64,000 bases of DNA from Chamaelirium japonicum (lineage: Eukaryota; Streptophyta; Magnoliopsida; Liliales; Melanthiaceae): the NCBI GenBank assembly GCA_947650365.1, contig OX393555.1, positions 14,587,550-14,651,549 on the forward strand. Direction: 5' to 3'. The translations under genes were made by a program, and so were the position numbers. Shown one piece after another: positions 12,801 to 27,200 of the stretch. The notes under the pieces were generated by a model. That model worked only from the letters and a program-made list of their open reading frames with translations, had not been told where the DNA came from and made no database searches. Position 1 is the first letter of the stretch. Every line of letters starts with the position of its first letter.

Positions 12801-15800
12801 GATCCCAGAATAAAAGGACCCTTCAATTAATGAGACTCTTTATATTTTATACATATAAATACAGGTATTAAAATTACCCTTTTTACATGTAGTTATACCC
12901 TTTTATAATATAGTCAACTGCATTTGGCCTCACATGGACGCCTCTTGTAATTTACTATGCGAATAAGGATCCCACAATAGTGGAATCCCTCATAGTTTGA
13001 TATTAAGTATATTTTTGCCATACATATTTGGATTTTAAAGTCACCCCTTTGACATATAGATGTACCCCTATTAATATAGTTAACCATATCAACTGTCGTG
13101 GGCTTAATTGGACTTCTCTTGTAATTTACCAAGATAATACAAATTCTATAATAGTGGGACCTCTCCTGCTAGGCTACTATGGTACTCTATAAATTTTTGC
13201 CACACTGATGCAGGTGTTAAAGTTACCCCTTTGATAACAATATGTACCCACCTATATTGAAACCGACCTTGTCTACTAGAGTGGGCCCCACTTGAAGTCC
13301 TCTCGTAATCTATTATATCAAAAAAGAATTCTACAATAGTGGAATGCCTCATAGCAATGAGACTCTTTATATTTTTACTACATAAATGCCAGTATTAAGG
13401 TCATCCCTTTGATACATAGATGTACCCCCAAATAATATAATCAACCTCGTCAACTAGAGTAGGTCTTACTTGGGCTCTTCTCGTAATCTACAATATAAAT
13501 AAAGATTCCAAAATAGTGGGACCCCTTCTAACTATAAGACTTTTTATATTTTGGCCACACAGATACTGGAGTTAAAGTTACCCCTTTAACACATATTTGT
13601 GCCCCTATAATATTGTTAAACTTGACAACTGGAGTGGGTACCTTCTGGACTCCTCTTATATCTACTATACAATAAGGATCTCATAATAGAAGGACCCCAT
13701 ATAGCTTTGGGACTCTATATTTTGGTCATACAAATATAAGTATTAAAGTTACCCCTTTAACACATAGACTCTATAATATAATTGACCTTGTCAACTAGAA
13801 TAAGCCCTACTTGGACTCCTCTTGAAATCTACTACATGATAAGGATCCCCTTTTAAACAAAGATGTACTGCCTATAATATAGTCAACTTTGTCAACTAAA
13901 ATGTGACCCACCTGGACTCCTCTTGTAATCTACTACATAAATATGAATCCCACAATCGCTGGACCCCTCCGAGCTATGGAACTCTTTATATTTTGGCTAT
14001 ACAGATGTGGATGTTATAGTCACCAATTTGACAAATAGATGTACCCAACTATAATACAGTCAACCTTGTCAACTAAAGTGGGCCCTACTTGGACTCCTCT
14101 CGTAATCTACTACCTGAATAATGATCCCAAAATAAAAGGACCCCACTTAGTTATGGGTCTCTTTATATATTGGCCACATAGATACAGGGGTCAAAGTCAT
14201 TCCCTTCGATATATAGATGTACCCTCTTATAATTTAGTTGACATAGTCAACTTGATAGAGACCCACTTGGACTAATTTCATAATCTACTACTTAATTAAG
14301 GATCCCACAATAGTGGGACCCTTCTTTATTATAGGATTCTTTATATTTTGGCCATACTGATGTAGGGGTTAAAGTCATCCCTTCGATATATAGATGTACC
14401 CTTCTATAATATAGTCGAACTTGTCAACTTGAGTATGACCCATTTGGATTCCTCTCCTAATCTACAACATGAATAAGGATCCCATAATAGTGGGACCCCT
14501 CCAAGCTATGGGACTCTTTAGATTTTGGCCACAGAGATGCAGGTGTTAAAGTCACCCCTTTGATACATAGATATACCCCCTATAATGTAGTCGACCTTGT
14601 CAACTAGAGTTGGCCCCACTTGGACTCCTCTCATAATTTTCTATATGAATAAGAATCACATAATAATGGGACCCCTCCTACCTATGAGATTCTTTATATT
14701 TTGGCAATATAGATGTGGGTATTACATAGATGTACTCCAATATAATATAATTAACTTTGTCAACTGGATTGGGCCTCATATGGACTCCTCTTGTACTCTA
14801 CTGCAAAAATAAGGATCCCACAATAGTGGGTCCTTCATAGTTATGGAAGTCTTTATATTTTGGCCATATAGATACAGGTATTTAAGTCACCCCATGGATA
14901 TATAGATGTACCCCCTGATAATATAGTCAACTTTATAACCTAGAGTGGGCCCACTTGGACCTCTCTAATAGTCTACAACAAGAATAAGGATTCCATAATA
15001 GTAGAACTCCTTTTTGCTATGGTACTCTTTCTATTTTAGCCATATTGATACAGATGTTAAAGTCACCCCTTTAATACCTAGATGTACCCCTCTATAATGA
15101 AGCCGACCCTATCAACTAGAGTGGGCACCACTTGGACTTCTCTCGTAATCTACTACATAAATAAGGATTCCACTATAGCGGGACCCCTTTAACCTATGGG
15201 ACTTTTAATATTTTGGCAACATAGATGCAGGTGTTTAAAAGTCACCTTTGTCAACTTGAGTGAACTCTACTTTGACTTCTTTTATAATTTATTATATTAA
15301 TAAGGTTCCCACAATAGTAGGACCCTTTTTATCTATGGAAATTTTTATATTTTTGCTATACAGATATGGGTGTTAATGTCACCTCTTAGACATATAGTTA
15401 TACCCTCTATAATGTTATTGGCTATATCAACTAGAGTAGAGCCCACTTGGACTCCTCTCGCAATCTACTACAGGAATAAGAGTCTATAATAAAGGGAATT
15501 ATCCTAGCAATGGGAGTATTTGTATTATTGCCACATAGATGCAGGTGTTAAAGTAACTCTTTTTATATATGAATATACCCACTATAATATATTCGACCTT
15601 GTTAACTAGAGTGGGGCCCACTTGGACTTCTTTTGTAATTGATAACAAAAATAAAGGTTTTATAATAGTAGAACCCCTCTTTGCTTTGGGACACTTTATA
15701 TTTTGGCTACATAAGAGCGGGTGTTAAAGTCACCCCTTTGATACAAAGACGTATCCCCTATAATGAAGTCGACATGGTCAACTGGAGTAGCCCCCATTTG

Positions 15801-18800
15801 AACTCCTCTTGTAATTTACTGCATGAATAATGATCCAACAATAGTAGGACTGCTACTAGGTATGGGCTTTTTAATTTCGCCACACAAATATGGGTGTTAA
15901 CGTTATCTTTTTAACACATAGATGTACCTCCTATTATATAGCTGACCTTGTCAATTAGAGTGGGCCCCTTTAGGACTTCTCTCGTAAACAACTGTATGAA
16001 TAAGGATCCCATAATAGTGGGCTCTTTCTTAGCTTTGGGGATCATTATATTTGGTCCATAAAGATGCGGGTGTTAAACTTACCTATTTGATACATAAATA
16101 TACCCTCCTATAATATAGTCAACTGGTTTGGGCCCTACTTGGACTCCTTTCATAATCTACTACAAGAATAAGGATATCCCACAATATTGGGACTTCTTCT
16201 AGTTATGGGACTTTATATTTTGGCCATAAAGATGTGGGGTTAAAAGTTACCCCTTTGACATATAGATGTACCCCTAAAACGTAGTTAACCATATCAACTT
16301 AAGTGGTTCTTTTTGGACTCCTATCATAATCCACTATATGAAAAAGGATCCCACAATAGTGGTACCCCTCATACCTTTGGGATGCTTTATATTTAGGTCA
16401 TACAGATGCAGGTGTTAACGTCACCCCTTTGACACATATATATTTTCCTATAATATAGTCAGCCTTATCAACTAGAGTCGGTTCCTACTTGAACACCTCT
16501 TATTAATCTACTACATAAATATGGATCCAACAATAGTAAGACCCTTCATAGTTAAGGGACTTTTTATATTTTGGCCACACAGATATGGATATTTAAATCA
16601 CCCCTTTAACACGTATATGTACCCCCACTACAATATAGTCGACTCTATCAATTGGATTGGGCTCCTTATGAACTCCACTTGTAATCTACTACATTAATAA
16701 GGATCCCATAATAGTGGGACCACTCATAGAATTAGGAGTCTTATATTTTGGCCATACAAATATGGGTGTTAAAGTCACACCTTTGACACATAGATGTACC
16801 CCCTCTCTAATATAGTTGACCTTTTTAACTAGAGTATGTTCTATTTGGACTTCTCTCGTAATATACAATAAGAATAAAGATTCCACAATAGTGAGACCCA
16901 TCCTAGCTATGGGAGTCTTATATTTTGGCCACACAAATACGGGTGTTAGAGTCACCCCTTTGATACCTAAATATACTCTTCTATAATGAAGCCGACCTTG
17001 TCAACTAGAGTGGATCACACTTGGACTCCTCTTGTAAAATACTAATTGAATAAGGATTTCACAATAATGAGACCCCTCATAGCATTGGGACTCTTTATTT
17101 TTTGGCCACATAAATACGAGAGGTAAAGTCACCCCTTTGACACATAGAACTGCCCCCTATAATATAGTCAAATTTCTCAACTATAGTGGGCCCCGCTTGG
17201 ACTCATCTCGGAATCTACTTTATGAATAAGGATCCTATAATAGGGGACCCCTCCTAGCTGTTGGCCTTCTTAAAATTTGGCCACATAGATATTTGTGTTA
17301 AAGTTACTTTTTGCCACCTATGTGTACCCACCTACAATGTAGTCAATATTGTCAACTGGAGTGGCCCTGCTTGGACTCCTCTTATAATCTTCTATATGAA
17401 TAAGGATCCCATATATATGGGACCCCTCCTAGATATGAGAATCTTTATATTTTGGCCACATCGATGCAGGTATTAACTCACTCCTTCAATATATAAATGT
17501 ATCCCTTATAATATAGTCAACCTTACAACTTAAGTGGGACCAACTTGAACTCTTCTCGTAATCTACTATATGAATAATGATCCCACAATACTAGAATCCC
17601 TCCTAGCTATGGGACTCTTTATATTTTGGCTATAAAGATACGGGTGTTAAAGTCACCCATTTAATAAATAGATATACCCCCATAAACTATAGTTTACCGT
17701 ATTAACTAGAGTGGGCCTCACTTGAACTTATCTTGTAATCTACTATATTTATAAGGATGCTATAGTTGTGGGACCCCTCCTACCCACTGAATATTATATA
17801 TTATGTCTATATAGATACAGGTGTTAAAGTCACCCTTTTTATATGTAGATGTACCCCTTTATAATTTTGTCCACTTTGTCAACTAGAGTAAGCTCTACTT
17901 GGAGTTTTCTTGTAATTTATAGTAAAAATAAGGATTCTATAATTATGGGACACCTCCTAGCTATAGGACCCTTTATATTTTGTCCACATAGTTCTGGGTG
18001 TTAAAGTCACCCCTTTGACACAAAGATGTACCCCCATTTAGAGAAGTCGACCTTGTCAACTAAAGTGGCCCCCATATGGACTGGTTTTATTATATACTAT
18101 ATGAATAATTAGGGATCCATATTAGTGGGTCCTTTTCTAGCAATGAGACTTTTTATATTTTGGCCACACAGATATGGGTGTTAAAGTCACCCTTTTGATA
18201 CATAGATATACCCTCTATAATGAAGTCAACCTGGTCAACTTATATGGACCCCACTTGGACTACTCTCATAATCTACAATATAAATAAGGATCCCATAATA
18301 GTGGGACCCCACCTAACTATAAGAATCTTTATATTTTGGCCATATAGATATGGGTGATAAACTCACCCCATGATGACATACATGTACCCCTCTATAAAGT
18401 TAATGACTTTGTCAACTAGAGTAGACCTCACTCGAACTCTGCTTAAAATATACTATATGAATAATGATGCTATAATAGTGGGACCTATCCTAGATATGAG
18501 AGTTATAATATTTTGGCAACACAGATGCGGGTTTTAAAGTCACATTATTGGCACTTAGATATAACACACACCCCTATAATATAATCGACCTTGTACTTAA
18601 GTGGGCCCTACTTGGACTTCTGTTCTAATCTAAAATAAGAATAATGATTCCACAATAATGGAATCCCATCTTGCAATGGGACTCTTTATATTTTTGCCAC
18701 ATAGATGCATGAATTAAAGTGACCTCTTGGATACATAAATGTGCCCTTTATAATAAACTTGACCTTGCAACTTAGAGTGGCCCCAATTTGGACTCCTCTC

Positions 18801-20745
18801 AGAGTATACTATATGAATAAGGATCCCACAATAGTGGGACCCCTTATAGTAACGGTACATATTATATTTTGGCCATATAAATGTGAGTATTAAAGTCACT
18901 CCTTTGGCATATAGATGTATCCCCTATAATAGTCATCCTTATCAACTAGAGTGGCCCCACTTGGACTCCTCTCATAATCTGCTACAAGAATAAAGATTCG
19001 ATAATAGTAGGACCCCTCCTAGCAATTGAACTCTTTATATTTTGACCATACAGATGCGGATGTTAAAGTTACCCTTTTGACACATAGATTTACCCTCTGT
19101 AATATAGTTGACCTTGCCAATTGTAGCGGGCCCTTCTTGAACTCCTTTTGTAATCTACGATTTAAAAAAGGATCCTGTACTAGTGGAACCCCTCCTAGAT
19201 TTGTAACTCTTTATATTTTGGTCATACAGATGCGGGTGTTAAAGGAACCCCTTTGACACTTAGATGTACCCACCTATAATGTAGTCAACCTTATCAATAG
19301 GAGTAGGCCTTAGATGGATAAAGAATCAACAATAGTAGGCCTCCTCCTCATTATGGGACTCTTTATATTTTAGCCACACATATGTAGGTGTTTAAGTTAT
19401 CCCTTCAACTTAGATCTACCCCCTATAATCTAATCGACTTTGTGAACTTGAGTGGGACTCACTTAGACTCTTCATAATCTATGATATGAATAAGTATCCT
19501 ATAATAGTAAGACCCCTCCTAGTTATGGAACTCTATATTTCAGCCTCACTGATGCAGGGGTTAAAGTTACTCATTCGATAGATTGATGTACCCTCATATA
19601 TTGTAGCCGACCTTGTCAACTTTTTTTATATCTTGGCCATATAGATAAGAGCGTTAAAGTTACCCCTTTGACACATAGATGTACCCCCTATAATGTAGTC
19701 AATATTTTCAACTAGAATGGGCTCCACTAGGACTTCTCTGGTAATCGACTATATGTATAAGGATCCCATAATAGTATGACCCCGACCCACCTAGGTTTGG
19801 CAGTCTTTATATTTTAGCCATACAGATGTGGGTGTTAAAGTTATCCCTTTTACACAGCTGTATGGCCCTATAATGTAATCGACCTTGTCAACTAGAATGT
19901 GCCCTACTTGGACTTCTCTCAAAATCCATAATATAAATAACGATCCCACAGCAGTGCGATCCCTCATAGCTATGGAACTCTTTATATTTTGGCCACACAG
20001 ATATGGGTGTTAAAGTCACCCATTTGGCATATAAATGTACCCCCTTTAATATAGTCAACTTTGTCAACTAGAGTAGTCCATACTTGGACACCTCTCATAA
20101 TCTACAATATAAATAAGGATCCTATAATAGTAGGACCCCTCCTAGGTATGGGAGTCTTTATATTTTAGCCACACAAGCATGAGTGTTAAAATTATTCCTT
20201 TGACACATAGATGTACCCATCTAAAATGTAGTCGATCTTGTCAACTAAATTGGGCCCTACTTGGACTCCTCCCGTAATCTACTATACGAATTAGGATCCC
20301 ACAATAGTAGGACCCTTCTAGTAATGGTAATCTTTATATTTTTGCCACACATATGCCGGGGTTAATATTACCCCTTAGACAGATAGATGTACCCCCTATA
20401 ATATAGTCGACCTTGCCAACTTAAGTGGGACCTACTTGGACTCCTCTAGTAATCTACTACATAAATATGGATTCCATAATAGTGGGACCCCTCCTACTTA
20501 TATTACTCTTTATATTTTGGTCACATACATGCGGTGTTAAAATCACCCCTTTGATATATAGATCTATCCCCCCGTAATATAGTCAATCTTGTCTACTGAA
20601 GTAGGCACCACTTGGACTCCTATCATAATCTACAACTTGAATAAGGATCTCATAATAGTGGAACCCCTCCTACTTATGGGACTCTTTATATTTTAGCCAT
20701 ACAGATATGGGTGTTAAAGTCACCCATTTAATAAATAGATGTACC

Positions 20746-21453
20746 TGATCGACACATAAAAGTGTAGATCTAAACTTATTAAGAATAACTTATATACACG
20801 AATTATCAAATATTAAAATATACTTTGACATTTAATTCGTATATTGCAGGTAGAAGTAGAAAGAACCTGAAAATAGCTTAAAATATATTATAAGGGGATA
20901 AAAAATAGCTAAGGGAGTACAACTTATAACTCAAGCTATAGTAGGAAAAATCTGCCTAAAACGTCCAAGTGGATTACAGAAAAGCCCGGGCGAATTTGGA
21001 CTTTCATGACGTCAGCAAACCCATAAAAATGCCTGGACAGATTGATACATACGCCCAGACGGATTCAGTAAAACCAATGACATGGCAGATTCCTATCCTC
21101 AGATCATCATCCAATGCTCCAGCCAATATCCAGATCCAAAGTAAAGGTTGTAGAAGTTGCGAAAGTTACAGATGTTGCCAAAGTAGTTATGAAAGTTGCT
21201 AAAGTATTTGCGAAAGTTATGAAAGTTGCCAAAGTACTCACGAAAGTTGCCCAAGTGGTTGCGAAAGTTGCTAAAGTAGTTGCGAAAGTTACCAAAGTAG
21301 TTTCTATAACACTATTATGGTTATTGAATGGATCTCTTCCACCCTTTAAATAGGGGAGAAGAATCAGAGAAGGGTATCGAAATTTATTCCATTATTCATT
21401 CTTTTGTAAGAAGAGAACGGAGAGGAAGATGAAGGCGACATCACGACGATCCA
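20746..21453. mobile_element. Non-satellite island, possible solo LTR
   Basis: About 708 bp unrelated to the satellite interrupts it. The island begins TGATCGACACATAAAAG and ends GACGATCCA, so its ends are TG...CA as in an LTR. A CTTTAAATAGGGG box near 21343 resembles a core promoter and is followed by a GA-rich stretch. The flanking five bases (GTACC left, TAGAT right) do not match, so a target duplication is not shown. It contains a 21-bp minisatellite (21141-21303). A solo LTR is my best guess; another insertion type is possible. Confidence 0.4.
21141..21303 (+). repeat. 21-bp minisatellite, about 8 units
   Basis: Units close to GCGAAAGTTGCTAAAGTAGTT repeat with a 21-base period. Because 21 is a multiple of three, the plus strand reads a seven-residue repeat such as VAKVVAK and the minus strand reads ATFATTL-type repeats. 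I regard these open frames as a consequence of the period and not as a protein gene, since neither has flanking coding context. Confidence 0.75.
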
Positions 21454-22929
21454 TAGATGACACATATATAATGAAGTCGACCTGACTACTGGAGTGGGTC
21501 CCATTTGGACTCATCTCATAATCTACTGCATGAATAAGGATCCCACAATAGTGGAGCCACTCTTAGTAATATGACTCTTTATAATTTTTTCACACAGATG
21601 CGAGTATTAAAATCACCTCTTTTACACATAGATATACCTCCTATAATGCAGTCGACCTTGGGAACTAGAGTTGTCCCTACTTGGACTCCTCTTATAATCT
21701 ACTGCATAAACAAAGATCTCATAATAAAGGGACCTCTCCTAGCTATGTGACTCGTTATATTATGGCCATACAAATGCGGGTATTAAAGTCACCCATTTTA
21801 ACACATAAATATTCCTCCTATAATATAGTTGACCTTGTGAATTGGAGTGGATCTCATTTGGCCCCGTAATTTACTACAATTTTTAAGGATTCTAAAATAA
21901 TGGGACCTTTCTTACCTTGGGACTCTTTATATTTTGACTATACAGATATGGGTGTTAAAGTCACCCTTTTGACACATAGATGTACCTCTATAATATTGTC
22001 GACTTTGTCAATTGAAGTTGGCCCCACTTGGACTCTACTCGTACTCTACTATATGAATAAGGATCCCAAAAAAGTAGGATCCCTTCTTGCTATGGGAGTT
22101 TTTATATTTAGGCCACACAAATACAGGTGTTCAAGTCACCATTTTGATATATAGTCGACTTTATCAATTGGAGTGGGGCTCACTTGGACTTCTCTTGTAA
22201 TCTACAATAAGAATAAGGATTCCATAATAATAGAAACCCTTCTAGCTATGGGACTCTTTATATTTTGGCATACAGATGCAGGTGTTAAAGCCACCCTTAT
22301 GACATATAGATGTAATCTTCTATAATAGAGTCGACCTTTTCAACTTGAGTGGCCCCTAGTTAGACTCCTCTCGTAATCAATTTGATTGGGTCCTACTTGG
22401 ATGCCTCTCATAATCTACTACATAAATAATGATCACATATTAGTTGGACCCCTATTTGTAATGGGGCTTTTTATATTTTGGCCATATAAATATGGTGGTT
22501 AAATTCACCCCTTCGATACGTAGATATACTCCTCTATAACGTAGTTGACCATGTCAACTTGAGTGGGACTTATTTAGAATCCTCTCGTAATCTACTATAT
22601 GATTAAGGATCGCATAATTGTGGGACCCTTCTTAGCTATGGGATTCTTTATTTTTTGTCCATACAGATGCGTGTATTAAAGTCACCCCTTTGACACATAG
22701 ATGTAGTCCCTATAACGAAGTCGACCTTGTCACCCGGAGTGGTCCCCACATTGATACATAGATGTTCCTACTTATAATGTAGTTGACTTCGTCAATTGGA
22801 TTGGGTCGTACTTGGATTTCTTTCATAATCTACCATATTAATAAGGATCTAACAATTATTGGACCCTTTATAGTAATGGGACTCTTTATATTTTGGCCAT
22901 AAAGATACGGGGGTTAAATTCACCCCTTT

Positions 22930-23090
22930 AACACATAGATTACCCCATTTGATACATAAATATGCATGTTAAAGTCACCCCATTGATATATAGATGTATT
23001 GGCCACATAGATACATGTGTTAAAGTCACCCCTTTAACATAGATGTATTGGCTATATAGATATATGTGTTAAAGTCCTATATATGTGACT
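22930..23090 (+). repeat. Locally scrambled satellite with partial monomers
   Basis: Normal 177-bp spacing breaks down here. The subsegment containing GTTAAAGTCACCCC and ATAGATGTATTGGCC is repeated three to four times at about 50-bp spacing without the rest of the monomer. It looks like local slippage or unequal exchange inside the array. A similar shortened stretch lies near 25000-25400. Confidence 0.6.
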
Positions 23091-23664
23091 CTTTATATAT
23101 TGGCCACCTAGATATTTGTATTAAAGTCAATCCTTTGATATGTAGATGTACCCCCTATAATGTAGTCAACCTTATTAACTAGAGTGGGCCCCACTTGAAC
23201 TCATCTCATAAACTACTACATGAATAAGGATCCCACAATAGTGGGACCCCTCATACCTATGAGACTCTTTATATTTTAACTAAACAAACGTGGGTGTTAA
23301 ATTCACCTCTTTGACACAAAGATGTACCCCATTATAATATAGTCGACTTTCTCAATAGTGGTTGGACGCACTTGGACTCATCTCGTAATCTATTATATGA
23401 ATAAGACTCCCAAAATAGTGGGACTCCCCCTAGCTATAGGAGTCTTTATATTCTGGCCATACAGATGCGGGTGTTAAAATCACCACTTTGACACATAGAA
23501 GAACCCTCCTACAATATAATCGACCTTGTCAATTCGAGGGGGCCCTACTTGAACTTTTCTAATCTTCAACAAGAATAAGGATTCCATAATAGTAGGACCC
23601 CTCATAGCCATAGGACACTTTATTTTGGCCACATAGATCCAGGTTTTAAAGTCACCCCTTTGAC

Positions 23665-24293
23665 TAGGGCTACAACTTGGACGGGCTGGACCTGACCCAA
23701 CCCGAGCCCAGTTCGAATTTTGGGTGGGTTTACTTTAATGTAATTGAAGATTGAGTTTCTTTAGGGTTGAAAAAATACAACTCGAGTTGAATTTGGGTCA
23801 GGGTCGGGCAACCCGACCCAACCCGAACCAATGTACTATGTATATCTATAAGTATGTGATATATAGGTAACAATCACAACCATCTCGATTACTCATATAT
23901 TGAGGGATCACAGTCATAGGCATCCATTTCAGCCAGTCCTATATTATTTATTTGCTTCTTGCTTATCAAATATAGACATTATCTAATAATCTAGTAAATT
24001 GCATGAATAGACATGTAAAAAAAGTTATATAGCATTGTTAGCGAATATAAGCTCTTTTTAGATTTTGATCTTCAAAGTATAAAATTTTAAACAATAAGAA
24101 TACCTAAACCTACACAACCTGACCATACTACCAACTTGGGCTAACACGAGCCCATCTCGAGAATAAATTTTTTTGCTTTTGTTGGGCTTGGGCCAGGCAT
24201 CTCGGGTTGGAGGTTAGATTGGGTTTGGGGTTTAAGTACTTGGTATGGTGGGTAGACCCCAACCCGACCCTACCCGCCCGAGTTGCAGCCCTA
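23665..24293. mobile_element. hAT-type non-autonomous element (MITE), 629 bp
   Basis: An insertion in the satellite is bounded by a perfect 8-bp direct repeat, CCTTTGAC at 23657-23664 and 24294-24301. Its terminal inverted repeats begin TAGGGCTACAACTTGG on the left and TAGGGCTGCAACTCGG on the right (reverse complement), with 18 of the first 21 positions matching. An 8-bp duplication and a T/CAGGG start are hallmarks of hAT transposons. The subterminal regions are rich in CAACCCGACCC on both sides. The interior has no transposase frame, so it would depend on an enzyme supplied elsewhere. Removing the element and one duplication restores the satellite monomer. Confidence 0.9.
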
Positions 24294-27200
24294 CCTTTGA
24301 CATATAGATGTACCCGTTTATAATATATTTGACCTTGTTAACTAGAGTGGGACTCACTTGGACTTCTTTTGTAGTCTACTATAAGAATAAGGATCCCATA
24401 ATAGTAGGACTCCTCCTAACTATGAGATTCTTTATATTTTGGCCATATAGATATGGGTGTTAAAGTCACCCCTTTAACAAATAGATGTACCCCTCTATAA
24501 TGTAGTAGACTTTGTCAAATGGATTGGGCTCTACATAGACCCCTCTAGTAATCTACTATATGAATAAGGATCCCACAATAGTGGGACCCCTCCTAGCTAT
24601 GGAAGTCTATAGTTTGGCCAAACAAATGCAGGTATTAAAGTTATCCCTTTGACATATAAATGTATCCCATCTATAACATAATCGACCTTGATAAATTGAG
24701 TGGGCTCTATTTGGACTTGTCTCTTAATATACAATAATAATATGGATTCTACAATAGTATGACAAGGCATAGCTATGGGACTCTTTATATTTTGGCCACA
24801 CAGATATGGGTGTTGAAGTTAATCTTTTAATACCACAATGTACCCCTCTATAATAAAGCCGATCTCGTCAACTAGAGTGGGCCCTACTTGGATTCCTTTT
24901 GTAATCTACTACATGAATAAGGATGCCACAATAGTGTGACCCCTCCAAGCTAAGGGACTCTTTATATTTTGCCCAAATAGATATGGGTGTTAAAGTCACC
25001 CCTTTGTTACATTGATGTACCCCCCTCCGAACTATGAGACTCTATATATTTTGGCCACAGAGATACGAGTGTTAAAGTCATACTTTGATATATAGATGTA
25101 CCCACTTATACTGTAGTCAATATTGTCAATTAGAGTGGGCTCTACTTGGACACATCTCATAATCTATTATATGAATAAGGATCCCATACAAATGCGGCTT
25201 TCGAAGTCACCATTTCCACACATAAAAACCCACTTGGACTCCTCTCATAATCTACTTTAGGAATAATTATCCTACAATAGTAGTCCCTCTTCTAGTTATG
25301 AGACTTTTTATATTTTGGCCAAACTGATATGGATATTAAAGTCACCCCATTAATACATAGAATATAGTCGATCTTATTAACTAGAGTGGGCCCTACTCCT
25401 CTTATAATCTATTATATTTATAAGGATCCTATAATTGTAGGACCCCTCATACCTCTGGGACTTTTTATATTTTATCCATACAGATATGGGTGTTAAAGTT
25501 ACCATTTTGATACATAAACATACCCCTTTATAATGTTCTCAACTTTGTCAACTGGAGTAGGTCCCATATGGACTATTATCGTAATCTACAACAAGAATAA
25601 GAATTTCACAATAGTATGACCCCTCCTACCTACGAGGCTCTTTATTTTTTGGCCACATAGTTGATGGTGTTAAATTTACCCCTTCAACAAATTGATATAC
25701 CCCTCTATAACAAAGTCAAACTTGTAAACTAGAATGGTCCCCCACTTGTAGTCCTCTCGTAATCAATAATATTTATAAGGATCCCAAAAGAGTGGGACCT
25801 CTTCTATATGTGGGACTTTTTATATTTTGTCCGTACAGATGCAGGTATTAATGTTACCTATTTGAACATAGATATACCCCTCTATAATGCTGTCGACTTT
25901 ATCAACTGGAATTAGGCCTACTTGGACTCTTCTTGTAATTTATAATAAGAATAAGGATTCTACAATCGTGGGACCCCTCCTAGCTATGGGATACCTTATA
26001 TTTTAGCGACACAGTTGCTAGTGTTAAAGTCACCCCTTTGACACATAGTGTACCCCTATAGCGCAGTTGACCTTGTCAATTAGAGTGGTCTCCCACTTAG
26101 ACTCCTCTCGTAATCTACCACATGAATAAGGATCCCACAATAGTTGGTCCCGTCTTAGCAATATGACTCTTTTTATTTTGGCTATATAGATACGAGTGTT
26201 AAAGTCACCCATTTGATACATAAATATACACTCTATAATATAGTCAACCTTATCAACTAGAGCGGACCCGACTTGGAATTTTCTAGTAATCTATTATATG
26301 AATAAGGATCCTATAATAGTGTGACCCCTCATAACTATGGGACTCTTTATATTTTAGCTACATAGATGTGGATGTTAGAGTCACTCCATTGACACATCTA
26401 TAATATTGTCGACTTTGTAAACTGTAGTAGGCTCCACTCGGATTCTTCTTAAAATCTACTATATGAATAAAGATCACATAATAAGGGATCCCTTCTAGCT
26501 AATAGTCATATTTTTGCCACACAGATGCGGGTATTAAAGTCACCCCATTGACTCAAAGATATACACCCTATAATGTAGTCGACCGTGTCAACTATAACGG
26601 GCTCTACTAGGACTTCTCTTGTAATCTACAATAAGAATAAAGATTCTATAATAGTGGGATCCCTCCTCATAATAGGACTCTTTATAGTTTTGCCACAAAG
26701 GTGTAGGTATTAAAGTCACCCCTTAGACACATCAATGTATCCCTGTATAATGAACTCGACCTTGTCAACTAGAGTGGCCTCTACTTGGACTCCTTTCATA
26801 ATATAATACATGAATAAGGATCTTATCATAGTTGGACCCCTCCTAGCAATTGTACTCTATCTTTTGGTCATACATATATAGGTGTTAAAGTCACCTCTTT
26901 GGTACATACATGTACCTCCTATAATATAGTTAAATTTATCAACAAGAATGGGTCCCACTTAGACTCTTTTCGTAATCAACTACATGAATAAGTAACCCAT
27001 AGTAGTGGTACTCCTCCTAGCTATGACACTTTATATTTTGGCCACATAGATATGGGTGTTAAAGTTACCCATTTGATATATAGATATACCCTCTATAATG
27101 TAGTTGACCTTGTAAACAGGAATGAGCTCCTCTTGAACTCCTCTCATAATCGAATATTTAAAAAATGATCCCATGATAGTGGGCTCCAAGCTAAAGGACT

